Positions 8,480 to 17,278 of a stretch of DNA of 64,000 bases are shown here, in pieces (the stretch's first letter is position 1; every line of letters begins with the position of its first letter). Position numbers and translations under genes: made by a program. The notes beneath the pieces are model-generated. The model made no database searches. It worked only from the letters and a program-made list of their open reading frames with translations, and was not told the origin of the DNA. The DNA is from Paenibacillus plantiphilus. Lineage in GTDB: Bacteria; Bacillota; Bacilli; Paenibacillales; Paenibacillaceae. Location: positions 206,988-270,987 of the forward strand of contig NZ_CAKMMF010000005.1 of assembly GCF_927798095.1 (NCBI RefSeq). The letters are read 5' to 3'.

Positions 8480-9061
8480 TTATATTTCAATATACTTAGA
8501 ATATCTATTTTTCATTTCTTTCCCCATGTTCATTGAGCTAAATTCTAATGCATCATGGAAATCTATCCTCGATGCGCTCAAAATTAGTTCTCGGCTCGCA
8601 GTATCGTTTTGTTCAAAAAAGTATCTTGGAAGATTGTGAAGAGATCGAATAATATCATGGATTAAATTTTTATGAACGTTGGAGATAAATACCCTTTTGA
8701 TCTTTAATATGTTTAACAACTCAGAAGTTAGCTCTTCCATTAAATCGACTATTGTTTCATCTTCACTATTTTTACTGTTTTGCAATACATCTATATACGC
8801 TTCTTCTTTCAATTTTACGATCAAATCGAAAGATGTCTGATAATATTGTTTCGCTTCTTTAGTCATTTCACACAGTTCTATGTACTGATTTAATATGTTC
8901 TTATCTGCTTCCGAAAAACTGACATCTTTCATACGGGAGATCGTATTTTTCCATAATTCAGCTTCTCGTAGTATAAAATTCCTATATCCGTATTTCCAAA
9001 CCTGACTGTACACCCTTCCTTTTTCAAGAACAAAACCGTTATACAAAATCACTGCATACAA
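8480..9061 (-). CDS. Candidate immunity protein beside toxin tail
   Basis: A 193-codon helix-rich, acidic protein with no recognised family. As read, it starts at a TTG (9061) without a ribosome site. A good AAGGAGG lies further upstream, 7 nt before another TTG that overlaps the stop of the preceding toxin tail as TTGA. An A9 run (9066-9074) puts that TTG out of frame; with one A fewer it would read through in frame and add an N-terminus beginning MKKNTL. Position after a toxin tail and stop/start overlap suggest an immunity gene, possibly inactivated or phase-variable. This is inference. Confidence 0.55.
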   Translation of the reverse strand: MYAVILYNGFVLEKGRVYSQVWKYGYRNFILREAELWKNTISRMKDVSFSEADKNILNQYIELCEMTKEAKQYYQTSFDLIVKLKEEAYIDVLQNSKNSEDETIVDLMEELTSELLNILKIKRVFISNVHKNLIHDIIRSLHNLPRYFFEQNDTASRELILSASRIDFHDALEFSSMNMGKEMKNRYSKYIEI

Positions 9062-9073
9062 TGTGTTTTTTTT

Positions 9074-9482
9074 TCAAATACGCCCCTCCTTATTCCACTT
9101 ATTCACTTGAGAGTTTGTTCTTGGAGAAGTACCATTTTTATTTAGTGGTTGTCCACTTATTCCAGTTTTAGCAACGTCTCCTGTAGCCTTTTCTGATATT
9201 TCATAACCATGTTGTGGTTTTGTGCTAGCCTTACTATTACCATTAGGGACTTTTCCCGGCCCCTCAGTATCCAATCCATCTCCAGCCTTCGAAGACTTCC
9301 CTAAATTAACTTTTGTAGTACTCTCCTCAATTACATCATCCGCTTTATCTCCCCAATTGAAAAGCTTAGGCACTTTTTTTTACATGCTTAAGTGGCGGAA
9401 TAAAGATACTGAACCCCGACACCAGATAATCGCCAAAAGATATTATAAATGTTTTAGCAGAGTTGCCTATGTCAAATGAACC
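9074..9482 (-). pseudogene. Polymorphic-toxin C-terminal remnant, frameshifted
   Basis: The 99-codon frame 9074-9373 (GDKADDVIEESTTKVNLGKS..., then GDVAKTGISGQPLNKNGTSP) has the hydrophilic linker and Gly/Asn-rich tail typical of contact-dependent toxin ends. It begins at a GTG with no ribosome site and an in-frame TAA two codons upstream. Upstream of an A8 run (minus strand, 9374-9381) another frame continues the protein (SFGDYLVSGFSIFIPPLKH). Removing one A joins the two frames into PLKHVKKVPKLFNWGDK. No N-terminal module remains beyond about 9482. The toxin fold could not be named. Confidence 0.55.
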
Positions 9483-9522
9483 CTTTCAATAGATGAGACT
9501 TACAACGTGACAGTAAGATCAG

Positions 9523-9562
9523 GGCATATTCCAACTTGAACCATGAGGTAGGAATATGCCTC
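9523..9562 (+). other. Hairpin between divergent toxin remnants
   Basis: A perfect 10-bp inverted repeat (GGCATATTCC, 9523-9532, with 9551-9560) around an 18-nt loop, then TCTTTG. It could be a weak terminator or a scar. Confidence 0.4.
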
Positions 9563-9688
9563 TTTGCATGCCCAAAATCAAAGGTGGAAGAAAATATTTA
9601 CAAAGCAGATACATGAAGTTGACGTAAATGCAATCCTAGATTTCATGCCAAGAGTAGGCTCCGTAAAAGGGAAAAACCTGTTAACCAG

Positions 9689-10453
9689 ATGGCGATCATC
9701 CAGCGGGCAGCGATGGGTGAGATGCCGGAAGATATTCTCCGAGCAATTGGGAAGAACGGATTAAATGCTTCGAGTGAAACGCTATTAATGACAGCGGCAA
9801 AAGGAGGTATAATAAAACCAGGTCTGTGGAAGGGAAGCATTACTGCAAACGATATCTCGCAATTAACCCCCTCGCAGCTGAAAGAAATGGACAAGCTGCT
9901 GCAAGCAGGCAAGATCTTGGATGATGCAGAGATCCAGCGGGTCGGGGACACGACAGTCCCGAATCCAATCAAGCCACCGGAGAAACCACCGGTGACTAAG
10001 GGGACGGGTAAACTTCCAAATCGTATTTTTGATGAATATGGTAATCCTCTCCCCTATGGCTTTTCTAACGTCAAACAATATAATGATTTTGTTAAAGTCA
10101 TGAAAGCTGATTTACCAGCGGGAACACAAATTTTATTCCAAGGAAGTTCTGTTTCAGGGAAAAGCTATAAATCTGGTAAAGTTTTTGATGAAGGAAGGGT
10201 TAGTGATTTTGACATTGCTTTGGTAAATGATGATTTATTTCTTGAGGCACTGGAGATAGGGAGAAAGGGTGGTTTTAAAATGAAAACAGACTCGAATCGA
10301 ATAGGACCACTTGATAAAGACCAACTTGCGGAATTAGGATTAAAGAAACTCATAGATAAACTATCGAAGGAAGCTGGAAGGCCTGTTAGCTTTATGCTTT
10401 GTGAAAGTGTAGAACAAGCACTTAAAAGACCCAGCTTAATGGTGACGCCATGA
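9689..10453 (+). CDS. 5'-truncated polymorphic toxin, nucleotidyltransferase-like tail
   Basis: A 254-codon frame without a ribosome site at its ATG. A preceding frame (9564-9688) encodes VDVNAILDFMPRVGSVKG, the kind of stretch found before toxin domains in LXG/RHS-type proteins, and would join after one indel near 9670. Residues 1-105 form the linker, with a Pro-rich hinge (NPIKPPEKPPVTKGTGKLP). Residues 110-254 hold GSSVSG followed by SDFDIAL, the hG[GS]...[DE]h[DE] pattern of Pol-beta-type nucleotidyltransferases. The stop overlaps the start of the next gene (ATGA), as in toxin-immunity pairs. Delivery module missing, so probably a silent cassette. Confidence 0.65.
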   Translation: MAIIQRAAMGEMPEDILRAIGKNGLNASSETLLMTAAKGGIIKPGLWKGSITANDISQLTPSQLKEMDKLLQAGKILDDAEIQRVGDTTVPNPIKPPEKPPVTKGTGKLPNRIFDEYGNPLPYGFSNVKQYNDFVKVMKADLPAGTQILFQGSSVSGKSYKSGKVFDEGRVSDFDIALVNDDLFLEALEIGRKGGFKMKTDSNRIGPLDKDQLAELGLKKLIDKLSKEAGRPVSFMLCESVEQALKRPSLMVTP

Positions 10454-10851
10454 CAGAAAAATATATAAAGCTTGGAGCAACTATAGATGATATTGACAAA
10501 GTAACAAATGACTTGCGTAATTTGTTGCAAATTAATTTTTCAGAACACGAAAGTAGTTACTGGGGTATTTATAATTTGGCGAAGTTATCTGATTCAGAGG
10601 AGATTAAATTAGGATTTAACTATGTAGATGATGACTGGAGAGAGGAAGACCATACAGACTGTCCTTTAATACTCGAATTAAATTGCTTACAACAAGCAGA
10701 AGAGACGATGAACTTGCTGTGTGATAAACTGTCGTATCTAGTGCCCTTATACATGAAGGAAATTGACTCTGAAATCTCTTCAAAGAAATATATTTTTGAG
10801 AAAAGCCAACCAAAGCTTGTGTACGAACATTTTTATAAAAAAAGGAAATAA
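10450..10851 (+). CDS. Candidate immunity protein for NTase-like toxin
   Basis: A 133-residue acidic protein, no signal peptide or membrane segment, with no recognised family. Its ATG overlaps the toxin stop by 4 bp (ATGA), so translation is coupled. A small hairpin terminator follows. Size, acidity and position are those of cytoplasmic immunity proteins that neutralise the preceding toxin; the role is inferred from context alone. Confidence 0.6.
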   Translation: MTEKYIKLGATIDDIDKVTNDLRNLLQINFSEHESSYWGIYNLAKLSDSEEIKLGFNYVDDDWREEDHTDCPLILELNCLQQAEETMNLLCDKLSYLVPLYMKEIDSEISSKKYIFEKSQPKLVYEHFYKKRK

Positions 10852-10971
10852 AAAACTTCTTGAGAATAAAATTAGCATCACAGATATTGTATAGGGTTGG
10901 TCTGTCAAGATTTTTGAGTAAATCATTTACAATCCAAACAACAAGATCGTACAATCTAACCAACAAAGCCA

Positions 10972-11000
10972 CAATACGAGCTAGTCGCTCGTGTTTTATT
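10972..11000 (+). terminator. Terminator after toxin-immunity cassette
   Basis: ACGAGC (10976-10981), a 5-nt loop and GCTCGT (10987-10992), followed by GTTTTATTT. Short but well placed 120 bp after the immunity gene, just before the IS debris. Confidence 0.5.
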
Positions 11001-11002
11001 TC

Positions 11003-11283
11003 ATTCTCCGAAATGGATGGTAAACGGCTTGGTGAGATTCAGATTGAGAATAAACCGTCTGCATTTGATGACCTGATGAAGTTCGTCAAGAAGCATACGA
11101 CAAAAGGCTTGACCCCTGTTTATGGGATGGAAGATATAGGCGGCAACGGCAGAGCCTTAACCGTTCCCTGTCGAGAAGAAGCAAGTTGTTAAGGAAGTCA
11201 ATTCCGCCTTGTCTTACAGCGAACGAATGAGCCATGCCACGACCGAAAAGAGTGATAGTTGGGATGCGTTCTGCATCGCCAAG
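11003..11283 (+). pseudogene. IS110-family transposase N-terminal fragment
   Basis: Translation gives DGKRLGEIQIENKPSAF, then GLTPVYGMEDIGGNGRALTV, then after a frameshift near 11170 EKKQVVKEVNSALSYSERMS and KSDSWDAFCIAKVL. This is the order found in the DEDD-type N-terminal domain of IS110-family transposases. The similarity stops abruptly at about 11283, where an IS1182-type sequence begins. The fragment has neither the true N-terminus nor the C-terminal catalytic half. Confidence 0.7.
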
Positions 11284-12595
11284 GTGCTTTGGTCCTAGAA
11301 GAATTGGGGTTTCAGGTGTATTCGGGCTCCAAAGCGGGGCAAGAACCTTACAGTCGGCAAGAGCTTCTCAAGCTTTATCTTTACTGCTATATGAACGGTA
11401 TCCGATCCTCTCGCAAGATGGAATCCGAGACGAAAAGAAATATTGAACTGATGTGGCTGATTAGTAAGCTCCAGCCAGATCACGGTACTTTATCTGCTTT
11501 CATGAAGAGTAACCAATCGGCCATAAAAAAGCTGTTTAAAGAATTCACCTTACTGTTAAAAGGTTTCGGGCTAATTGATGGTCGACTTGTCGCGATTGAC
11601 GGCACAAAAATAAAGACGAACTGCTCTAAAAAGAAACACTTTAATGACAACATTATCAGTAAGAAGCTGGAGCATATCGATGAAAAAATCGATGCCTATT
11701 TGCGCGACTTTTTAACGGAGGACAATCGCCTTAAAAGCAGGACATCACAGAAAAGTTAGAGGTTTATCACGAGAGAATGCACAAGTTGCAGGCAATGAAA
11801 CAAGAACTCAAGGAAACAGGTGAAATTCAGCTGTGTGTTACTGATCCGGATGCCAAATCGATGAAAAACAACGGGAAGTATGAAGTTTGCTTCAATGTTC
11901 AAACTGCAGTGGATAGCAAGTATAAATTGATCGTGGACTGTGATACGGTCAATGATGTCAATGATCAAGGGCAACTGTCCAATATGGCAAAGAGAACAAA
12001 GCAAGTTTTCCGTAATCAGAAAATCACAATTCTGGCCGATACAGGATATTACAACTATCTTGAAATCATCGACGTTGTCGACGAAAACACCGAACTCTTA
12101 ATAAAGCCACAGAAGGGAAAGCATAACAAAGTAGTTAGCGGATTTGATAAAGGGAACTTTGAGTATGATGCCATAAACGATAGATATATTTGCCCGTTGG
12201 GTTATGAATTACCTTTCAAATGGAATGGGCGTTACACCTGCGAAGCCTTAGATATTTGCGGACAAAAGGGATGCACATCTGCCAAAGGTGGGAGGTCGGT
12301 AACCAGACTTATAGATGAAGAAGTGATTGGACAGATTGCCGAAAATACCCATAGTAAAAGCAATGCATATAAGCAAAGAGCGGCAATCATTGAGCACCCT
12401 TTTGGGACGATAAAACGTCACCTGGGATATACATACTTTTTAACGCGAGGATTGGCATCAGTAAGCACTGAGACCAATCTGATTTGTCTTGCCTATAATC
12501 TCAAGAGATTGATCAAAATAAAGGGAGTGAAAGAGCTCATATGTCTCTTCAGAGACCGAGCTCCTTCGATTTCTAATATGCACAACTCGACTTAG
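11284..12595 (+). pseudogene. IS1182-family transposase, truncated and frameshifted
   Basis: Two adjacent frames together encode most of an IS1182 transposase. The first part (PYSRQELLKLYLYCYMNGIR, RNIELMWL, VAIDGTKIKTNCSKKKHF) carries the family's N-terminal region and first catalytic Asp. The second part (ITILADTGYYN, then EHPFGTIKRHLGYTYFLTRG) carries the later catalytic motifs. They are separated near 11742: losing one A from the run before GGACATCACAG would explain the shift from frame one into DITEKLEVYHERMHK. The first ~40-50 residues are replaced by IS110 sequence. Not functional as read. Confidence 0.75.
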
Positions 12596-12614
12596 GGACT
12601 TATTGGACAGCCCC
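11284..12614 (+). mobile_element. Truncated IS1182-family element
   Basis: The remnant begins inside the transposase (LEELGF) at the junction with the IS110 fragment and ends in GGGACTTATTGGACAGCCCC (12595-12614), resembling an IS1182-type terminal repeat. No matching left end was found upstream, so the element is 5'-truncated. Confidence 0.65.
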
Positions 12615-12701
12615 ATGTCTGGACATTCATGCTTTGCTTGTGAGCGTTGCTGTGTTATGCCGGAGCTTGCAAGCCGCTCCCGCAGCATGTGGTCGGCCGG
12701 C

Positions 12702-13892
12702 TTATGAAGCGGCCGCAGCTGCCCGGGAGGCTTGCCGCTGGAGCAGAATCGCACAGACAATAAGGAGCAGCATAACGAGTGCAATAGCTGCGAATAGCCA
12801 GCGAGTGGCATCCGGTCCATGCTGATCCATGAACCATCCTGCCAGCTTGGGCAGAAACGCTCCGCCGATACCGCCGAAGCCGATTAGCAGGCTCGTTGTT
12901 TTCTCGGTCATGCCGGGCATCGCGCGGTTGGCAAATACAAGCGCTATGGCGAACATGCCGGACATGGTCAAACCGGCGATTGTAGTCAGGATGAACGTAT
13001 CTGCTGTTCCGTCCCGCCAACCCATAAGGGCGAACAGCACCGCCGATATGATGCAGGTGAGGAGCAAATAAGCGCCTCCTCCAATACGATCGGCGATTTG
13101 CCCTGCCGCCATACGGCCGATGACCATCGCTCCCCAGAACAGGCTGATCGCCAGCGTTGCCGAGGATTCAGTCAATCCGTTGGTCTGTACAAGCAAAGAA
13201 GGCAAATAATGAACATAGCTCATCTCTAATCCGACATAGATAGCGAAGAACAGGGCACAGGCGATCAGGACCGCAACGCCGTAGCGCCGATTTACAGGCT
13301 TGCCCGCGCTCTGCTTCTCATCTGCGTCTGTATGCGCAAACGGAGCATTCACAATTGACGGCCAGTAAATGATCCACAGCACCAATGCCACGACAGCGAG
13401 CAGCCCGACAAAGCCGAATGCCGCTTTCCAATAGCTGATTTTAATCAGCGCAGCGCCAGCGAAAGGCATGATGAGCGCGCCCACGCCGAAAAATATTTCG
13501 ACGCGGCTCATCGCAGTATTCGCCTTCTTCCCGGCAGCGCCAATAACGAGAGAGCCGATCACAGCCTCCAGCGTTCCCAGGCCGAAGCCTGCGACTGGAG
13601 CGATGGCAAGCATGACGCCCCACGGGGGGAGCAGGGTGTAGATCGTCTCCGCTGCGGCGGTTATTCCTAATAAGAGAAGAATAATGAGCTTTTTGTTAAA
13701 GCGCCGTATTAGCCAGGGAGTGCTGAATATACCGAGCAATCCGCCGAGGAATTGATGCATGACAAGCTGACCGCCGTCACCGTATTGGACGCCATAGGCA
13801 TGAACCATAGGCTCCATTACGGCTCCGATTGCAAGCTGTCCAAGTCCCACGACGAAATAGGTTACACATGCCAGAAAAATAAGCCGGGACAA
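12702..13892 (-). CDS. MFS transporter, GlcP/fucose-permease-like
   Basis: A 12-helix major facilitator protein of 397 residues. The run GFGLGTLEAVIGSLVIG, then VEIFFGVGALIMPF, closely parallels Bacillus GlcP and other FHS-family sugar:H+ symporters. The start is set at a TTG (13892), 8 nt after AAAGGAG; the longer frame begins at a GTG that lies upstream of that site. The probable role is uptake of a sugar or related solute through the cytoplasmic membrane; the substrate is not determinable. It stands alone, convergent with the IS remnant. Confidence 0.85.
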   Translation of the reverse strand: MSRLIFLACVTYFVVGLGQLAIGAVMEPMVHAYGVQYGDGGQLVMHQFLGGLLGIFSTPWLIRRFNKKLIILLLLGITAAAETIYTLLPPWGVMLAIAPVAGFGLGTLEAVIGSLVIGAAGKKANTAMSRVEIFFGVGALIMPFAGAALIKISYWKAAFGFVGLLAVVALVLWIIYWPSIVNAPFAHTDADEKQSAGKPVNRRYGVAVLIACALFFAIYVGLEMSYVHYLPSLLVQTNGLTESSATLAISLFWGAMVIGRMAAGQIADRIGGGAYLLLTCIISAVLFALMGWRDGTADTFILTTIAGLTMSGMFAIALVFANRAMPGMTEKTTSLLIGFGGIGGAFLPKLAGWFMDQHGPDATRWLFAAIALVMLLLIVCAILLQRQASRAAAAAS

Positions 13893-14067
13893 ATTGAAAT
13901 CTCCTTTCACTAATCAATGCACACTTTCTTACCATACCACCGAAAGCGATTTTTGAGTACAGAAACATCCCTTGGAACAGAAACTGAGCCCGATAGGCAA
14001 TAACTGAAAAAATTGCTTATACCATGAACTGGTCTTAAGTCCAGTATCAGGTGCGTCTGGAGCGGTA

Positions 14068-14095
14068 TTGAATATCCTAGTAAATGGTATATACT
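14068..14095 (+). promoter_or_regulatory. SigA-type promoter of the RND gene
   Basis: TTGAAT (14068-14073), 16-bp spacer, TATACT (14090-14095), about 35 bp before the ribosome site of the RND transporter. Confidence 0.6.
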
Positions 14096-14138
14096 TTATG
14101 AGGTGAATCATTACATAAATAAAGGGAGATTAAGAGAT

Positions 14139-17100
14139 ATGGGTTCAATAATCCGATTCAGTATGAAGAACACAGTAGCGGTTCTGCTTATTATTATCGT
14201 TTTAATAGGCGGCGGGCTGTATGCTGCGGGGAATATGAAAATGGAGATGTATCCCGATGTGGACATCCCGTACATGCACGTCAATATTATTTATCCCGGG
14301 GCATCGCCAGAGCAATCCATGCGGGATATCGGCGAACCGCTTGAGAAGGCGCTGGCTAATATTGACGGAGTCAACAATATTTACACCTGGGGCAGTCCGA
14401 ACCGGTTTCAAGCGGTTCTGAAGACAGATATGTCTGCCAGCATGGATGAAGTGGAGCAGGAGGTCCGCGATGCGCTTGCGAAGACGAAGCTTCCGGACAC
14501 AGCTCAAGAGCCGATGGTTATGCGCGAGAAGATGGACCCGGAGGTCTACGAGATTGCCTTCTCGGGGCCGGATCAGGACCTGCTTCAGCAGTTTATTGAA
14601 GAAACGGCAGCTCCGGCTATCCGCTCAGTCGAAGGTGTGGATTCGATCGAAATGAAAGGCGTGCTCGACAAGCGTGTATACATACGAGTGAAGCCAGAAG
14701 CTCTGGCCAAGTATCGACTTACACTGGACATGGTACAACAGCTTATTACTGCGAATAATATTTCAGTCCCTATTGGCGACCTGCGCACGGATGAACAAAT
14801 ATTGCCGCTGCGTATTAGCGAGACGCTGCAGTCTATCGATGATATTCAGAACATTCGAATACCCGTGAGGCCTTCCGCTGGACAGGAGGGTAATGCCGGA
14901 TCGCTGAAGCTCGGTGATATTGCGGATGTTGTTCATGAATCTGTCAATAAGAGTGTTACCCGTCTGAATGGCAAGCCGGCGATCTCCCTTACTGTGCTGG
15001 CCAAGGGCGGCGAGGATGTAGTGGCAATAGTAGGGCAGATAAAAGAGAAGCTCGACGGTTTGACCTATCCGGCGGACATGAAGCGGGAGCAGTTGCTCGA
15101 CCAATCGGTGGACATCGAGGACTCGGTCTACAGCATGCTTCGCGAGGTGCTGATCGGTGCTTGTATGGCAGTGCTTGTGACACTGCTGTTTCTGCGGAAT
15201 TTCCGTTCCACAGTCATTGCTGTCATCTCCATTCCACTGTCTATGTTTGCGTCCTTTATCGTGCTTCAATATCTAGGCTACACCCTTAACATGATGACGC
15301 TCGCAGGGATTGCAGTTGCAATCGGCCGGGTCGTAGATGATTCTATTGTCGTTATTGAAAATATATTCCGGCGCGTGCGCAGCGCCCAGCATCGTGATGG
15401 CGAGCTTGTAGAGCATGCCACTCGCGAGGTTGCTTCTGCGATTACTTCATCCACGTTGACGACGGTTGCGGTGTTTCTGCCGCTGGCATTCGTTCCGGGA
15501 ATTATCGGGAAGTTTTTCGTCCCGCTGGCATGGACAATTGTCGTGTCCCTGCTGTTCTCCTTGCTAGTAGCGGTGACGGTTGTGCCACTTATGTCGCGTC
15601 TATTCCTGCTCAAGCTGAAGCATAACGAGCAGCGCGAGAATGGGCTGCAGCGCTTATACCGCCGTGTTCTTCGCTGGTCGCTGGGCCATCGGCTGGCAAC
15701 GCTCGGAATCGCCCTGCTGATCTTGGCGGGCAGTGCCTCCATTCCGGCTGCCGGCTTGATCGGATTCAACTTCCTGCCGGCGGAGAAAGCAACGAATTTC
15801 AACGTTAGCATCGGGATGCCGATTGGCTCCACCGCAAGCAATACGGAGCGTGTGGTGGCTAAAATCGAAGAAGAGATCAAGGTCTATCCAGAGGTGCTGA
15901 ACATCATTGCTTCCGCCTCGAATGAAAGTGGAAGTGTCGCCTTCCAGCTTGCCAAGGAATCGGATACAGAGCAGATCGTTGATGAGCTGCAGAATAAATT
16001 TGCTCTGGTGCAGGGTGCGAAGAGCATTACGATAGTCGGTACTGGCGGAATCGGCGGTTCGAGCCTGAATTTCATCGTCAATGGATCAGACCTGGCATCC
16101 ATTGCGGAAGGCACAGAGCTAATAACGCAGGCGCTTAAGAAAGTAGAGGGTCTAACTAATATCCGCAACTCCGCAGAAGGCGAAAAGCCAGAGGTAGTCA
16201 TCGACTTCAATCCTGACAAGCTTGCGGAGAACGGTCTTACGCCAGCGCACGTGGCGATGAGCCTAAGAACGATGGTAGAAGGGAATACCATCACGCAGGC
16301 GGATATTAACAACAAGCGAACCGATGTTGTCCTTCAGCTTGATACTGGTCATACAGCATCCGTTGAAATGCTGAAGAAGCAGTCCATTAGCAACGGCCAT
16401 GGCGGGATCGTTGCGCTTCATGAGCTCGGTGAGGTAATGGAAACGAACAATGCTACACAGATTTCGCGACTGGACCAGAAGGAGTATCTGCAGGTATATT
16501 CGACGATAACTGATACGAATACATCGAAGGTAAGCTCCGATGCGTTCGCCGCTATCGATAAATTGAAGCTGCCGGACGGTGTGACCTGGTCCAATGAAGG
16601 CGCAGCCAAGGAAATGAACGACGGCTTCATTAGTATGGGGATTGCACTGCTGGTTAGTATTGTGCTCGTATACTTCGTCATGCTGCTTGCTTTTGGCGAG
16701 GCATTGATGCCGCTGGTTATCCTTGCTGCCATTCCATTCTCGATTATCGGCGCTATTGTAGGGCTGTATCTGGTTGGAGAACCAATCGGCATGCCGGCCA
16801 TGATCGGACTTCTGATGCTGAACGGAATTGTCGTGACGAATGCAATCGTGCTGCTGGACCGTGTGAAGCAGAATGAGCGCAGAGGAATGGAGAAGGGGGA
16901 AGCGCTCTTGGAAGCGGGTGTCACCCGGCTGCGGCCTATACTGATGACAGCCGTTGCAACGATCGGGGCGCTCCTGCCGCTCGCATTATCATCCGAGGCG
17001 GGCCTTGTTTCACGGGCGCTTGCCATCGTCGTAATTGGAGGTCTTGCCAGCTCGACGCTGTTAACGCTTGTTATCGTTCCGGTTATTTATCATCTTCTGC

Positions 17101-17159
17101 TTCGTTCGAAGGGGAAGAAGCAGCAGCAATCGCAAGCAGCACAGGATTTCATCGCATAA
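14139..17159 (+). CDS. RND-family efflux permease, SwrC-like
   Basis: A 1006-residue resistance-nodulation-division transporter. TM1 at residues 10-30 is followed by NMKMEMYPDVDIPYMHVNII, typical of the HAE family. TM4 carries GRVVDDSIVVIENIF with the paired Asp residues of the proton relay. The second half repeats the fold, with GLLMLNGIVVTNAIVLLDRV in the tenth helix. The ATG at 14139 lies about 10 nt after GGGAG; an earlier GTG at 14103 has no site. In Gram-positives these pumps (B. subtilis SwrC) export surfactin-like and other amphipathic compounds and act without an outer-membrane channel. No adaptor gene is adjacent. Terminator downstream. Confidence 0.9.
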   Translation: MGSIIRFSMKNTVAVLLIIIVLIGGGLYAAGNMKMEMYPDVDIPYMHVNIIYPGASPEQSMRDIGEPLEKALANIDGVNNIYTWGSPNRFQAVLKTDMSASMDEVEQEVRDALAKTKLPDTAQEPMVMREKMDPEVYEIAFSGPDQDLLQQFIEETAAPAIRSVEGVDSIEMKGVLDKRVYIRVKPEALAKYRLTLDMVQQLITANNISVPIGDLRTDEQILPLRISETLQSIDDIQNIRIPVRPSAGQEGNAGSLKLGDIADVVHESVNKSVTRLNGKPAISLTVLAKGGEDVVAIVGQIKEKLDGLTYPADMKREQLLDQSVDIEDSVYSMLREVLIGACMAVLVTLLFLRNFRSTVIAVISIPLSMFASFIVLQYLGYTLNMMTLAGIAVAIGRVVDDSIVVIENIFRRVRSAQHRDGELVEHATREVASAITSSTLTTVAVFLPLAFVPGIIGKFFVPLAWTIVVSLLFSLLVAVTVVPLMSRLFLLKLKHNEQRENGLQRLYRRVLRWSLGHRLATLGIALLILAGSASIPAAGLIGFNFLPAEKATNFNVSIGMPIGSTASNTERVVAKIEEEIKVYPEVLNIIASASNESGSVAFQLAKESDTEQIVDELQNKFALVQGAKSITIVGTGGIGGSSLNFIVNGSDLASIAEGTELITQALKKVEGLTNIRNSAEGEKPEVVIDFNPDKLAENGLTPAHVAMSLRTMVEGNTITQADINNKRTDVVLQLDTGHTASVEMLKKQSISNGHGGIVALHELGEVMETNNATQISRLDQKEYLQVYSTITDTNTSKVSSDAFAAIDKLKLPDGVTWSNEGAAKEMNDGFISMGIALLVSIVLVYFVMLLAFGEALMPLVILAAIPFSIIGAIVGLYLVGEPIGMPAMIGLLMLNGIVVTNAIVLLDRVKQNERRGMEKGEALLEAGVTRLRPILMTAVATIGALLPLALSSEAGLVSRALAIVVIGGLASSTLLTLVIVPVIYHLLLRSKGKKQQQSQAAQDFIA

Positions 17160-17167
17160 TGAAACAG

Positions 17168-17216
17168 GAACGCCGTCCATGCCGCCCCTAAAGGGGGGAG
17201 ATGGGCGGCGTTCTTC
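17168..17216 (+). terminator. Hairpin after the RND gene
   Basis: GAACGCCGTCCAT (17168-17180) pairs with ATGGGCGGCGTTC (about 17201-17213), with an inner GCCCCT/AGGGGG stem, followed by TTC. Long stem, weak T-run. Confidence 0.6.
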
Positions 17217-17244
17217 ATGCACTGATTGTCTGCGCGTATCGTCC

Positions 17245-17272
17245 CACCGCGCGCTGGGAGCTGCGCGCGGTG
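17245..17272. repeat. CACCGCGCG palindrome, copy 1
   Basis: A 28-bp palindrome (CACCGCGCGC arms) lies 6 nt after the stop of the minus-strand racemase-like gene. Near-identical palindromes are at 42943-42973 and 46149-46174. It could act as a transcript-end hairpin. Confidence 0.65.
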
Positions 17273-17278
17273 CAGAAA

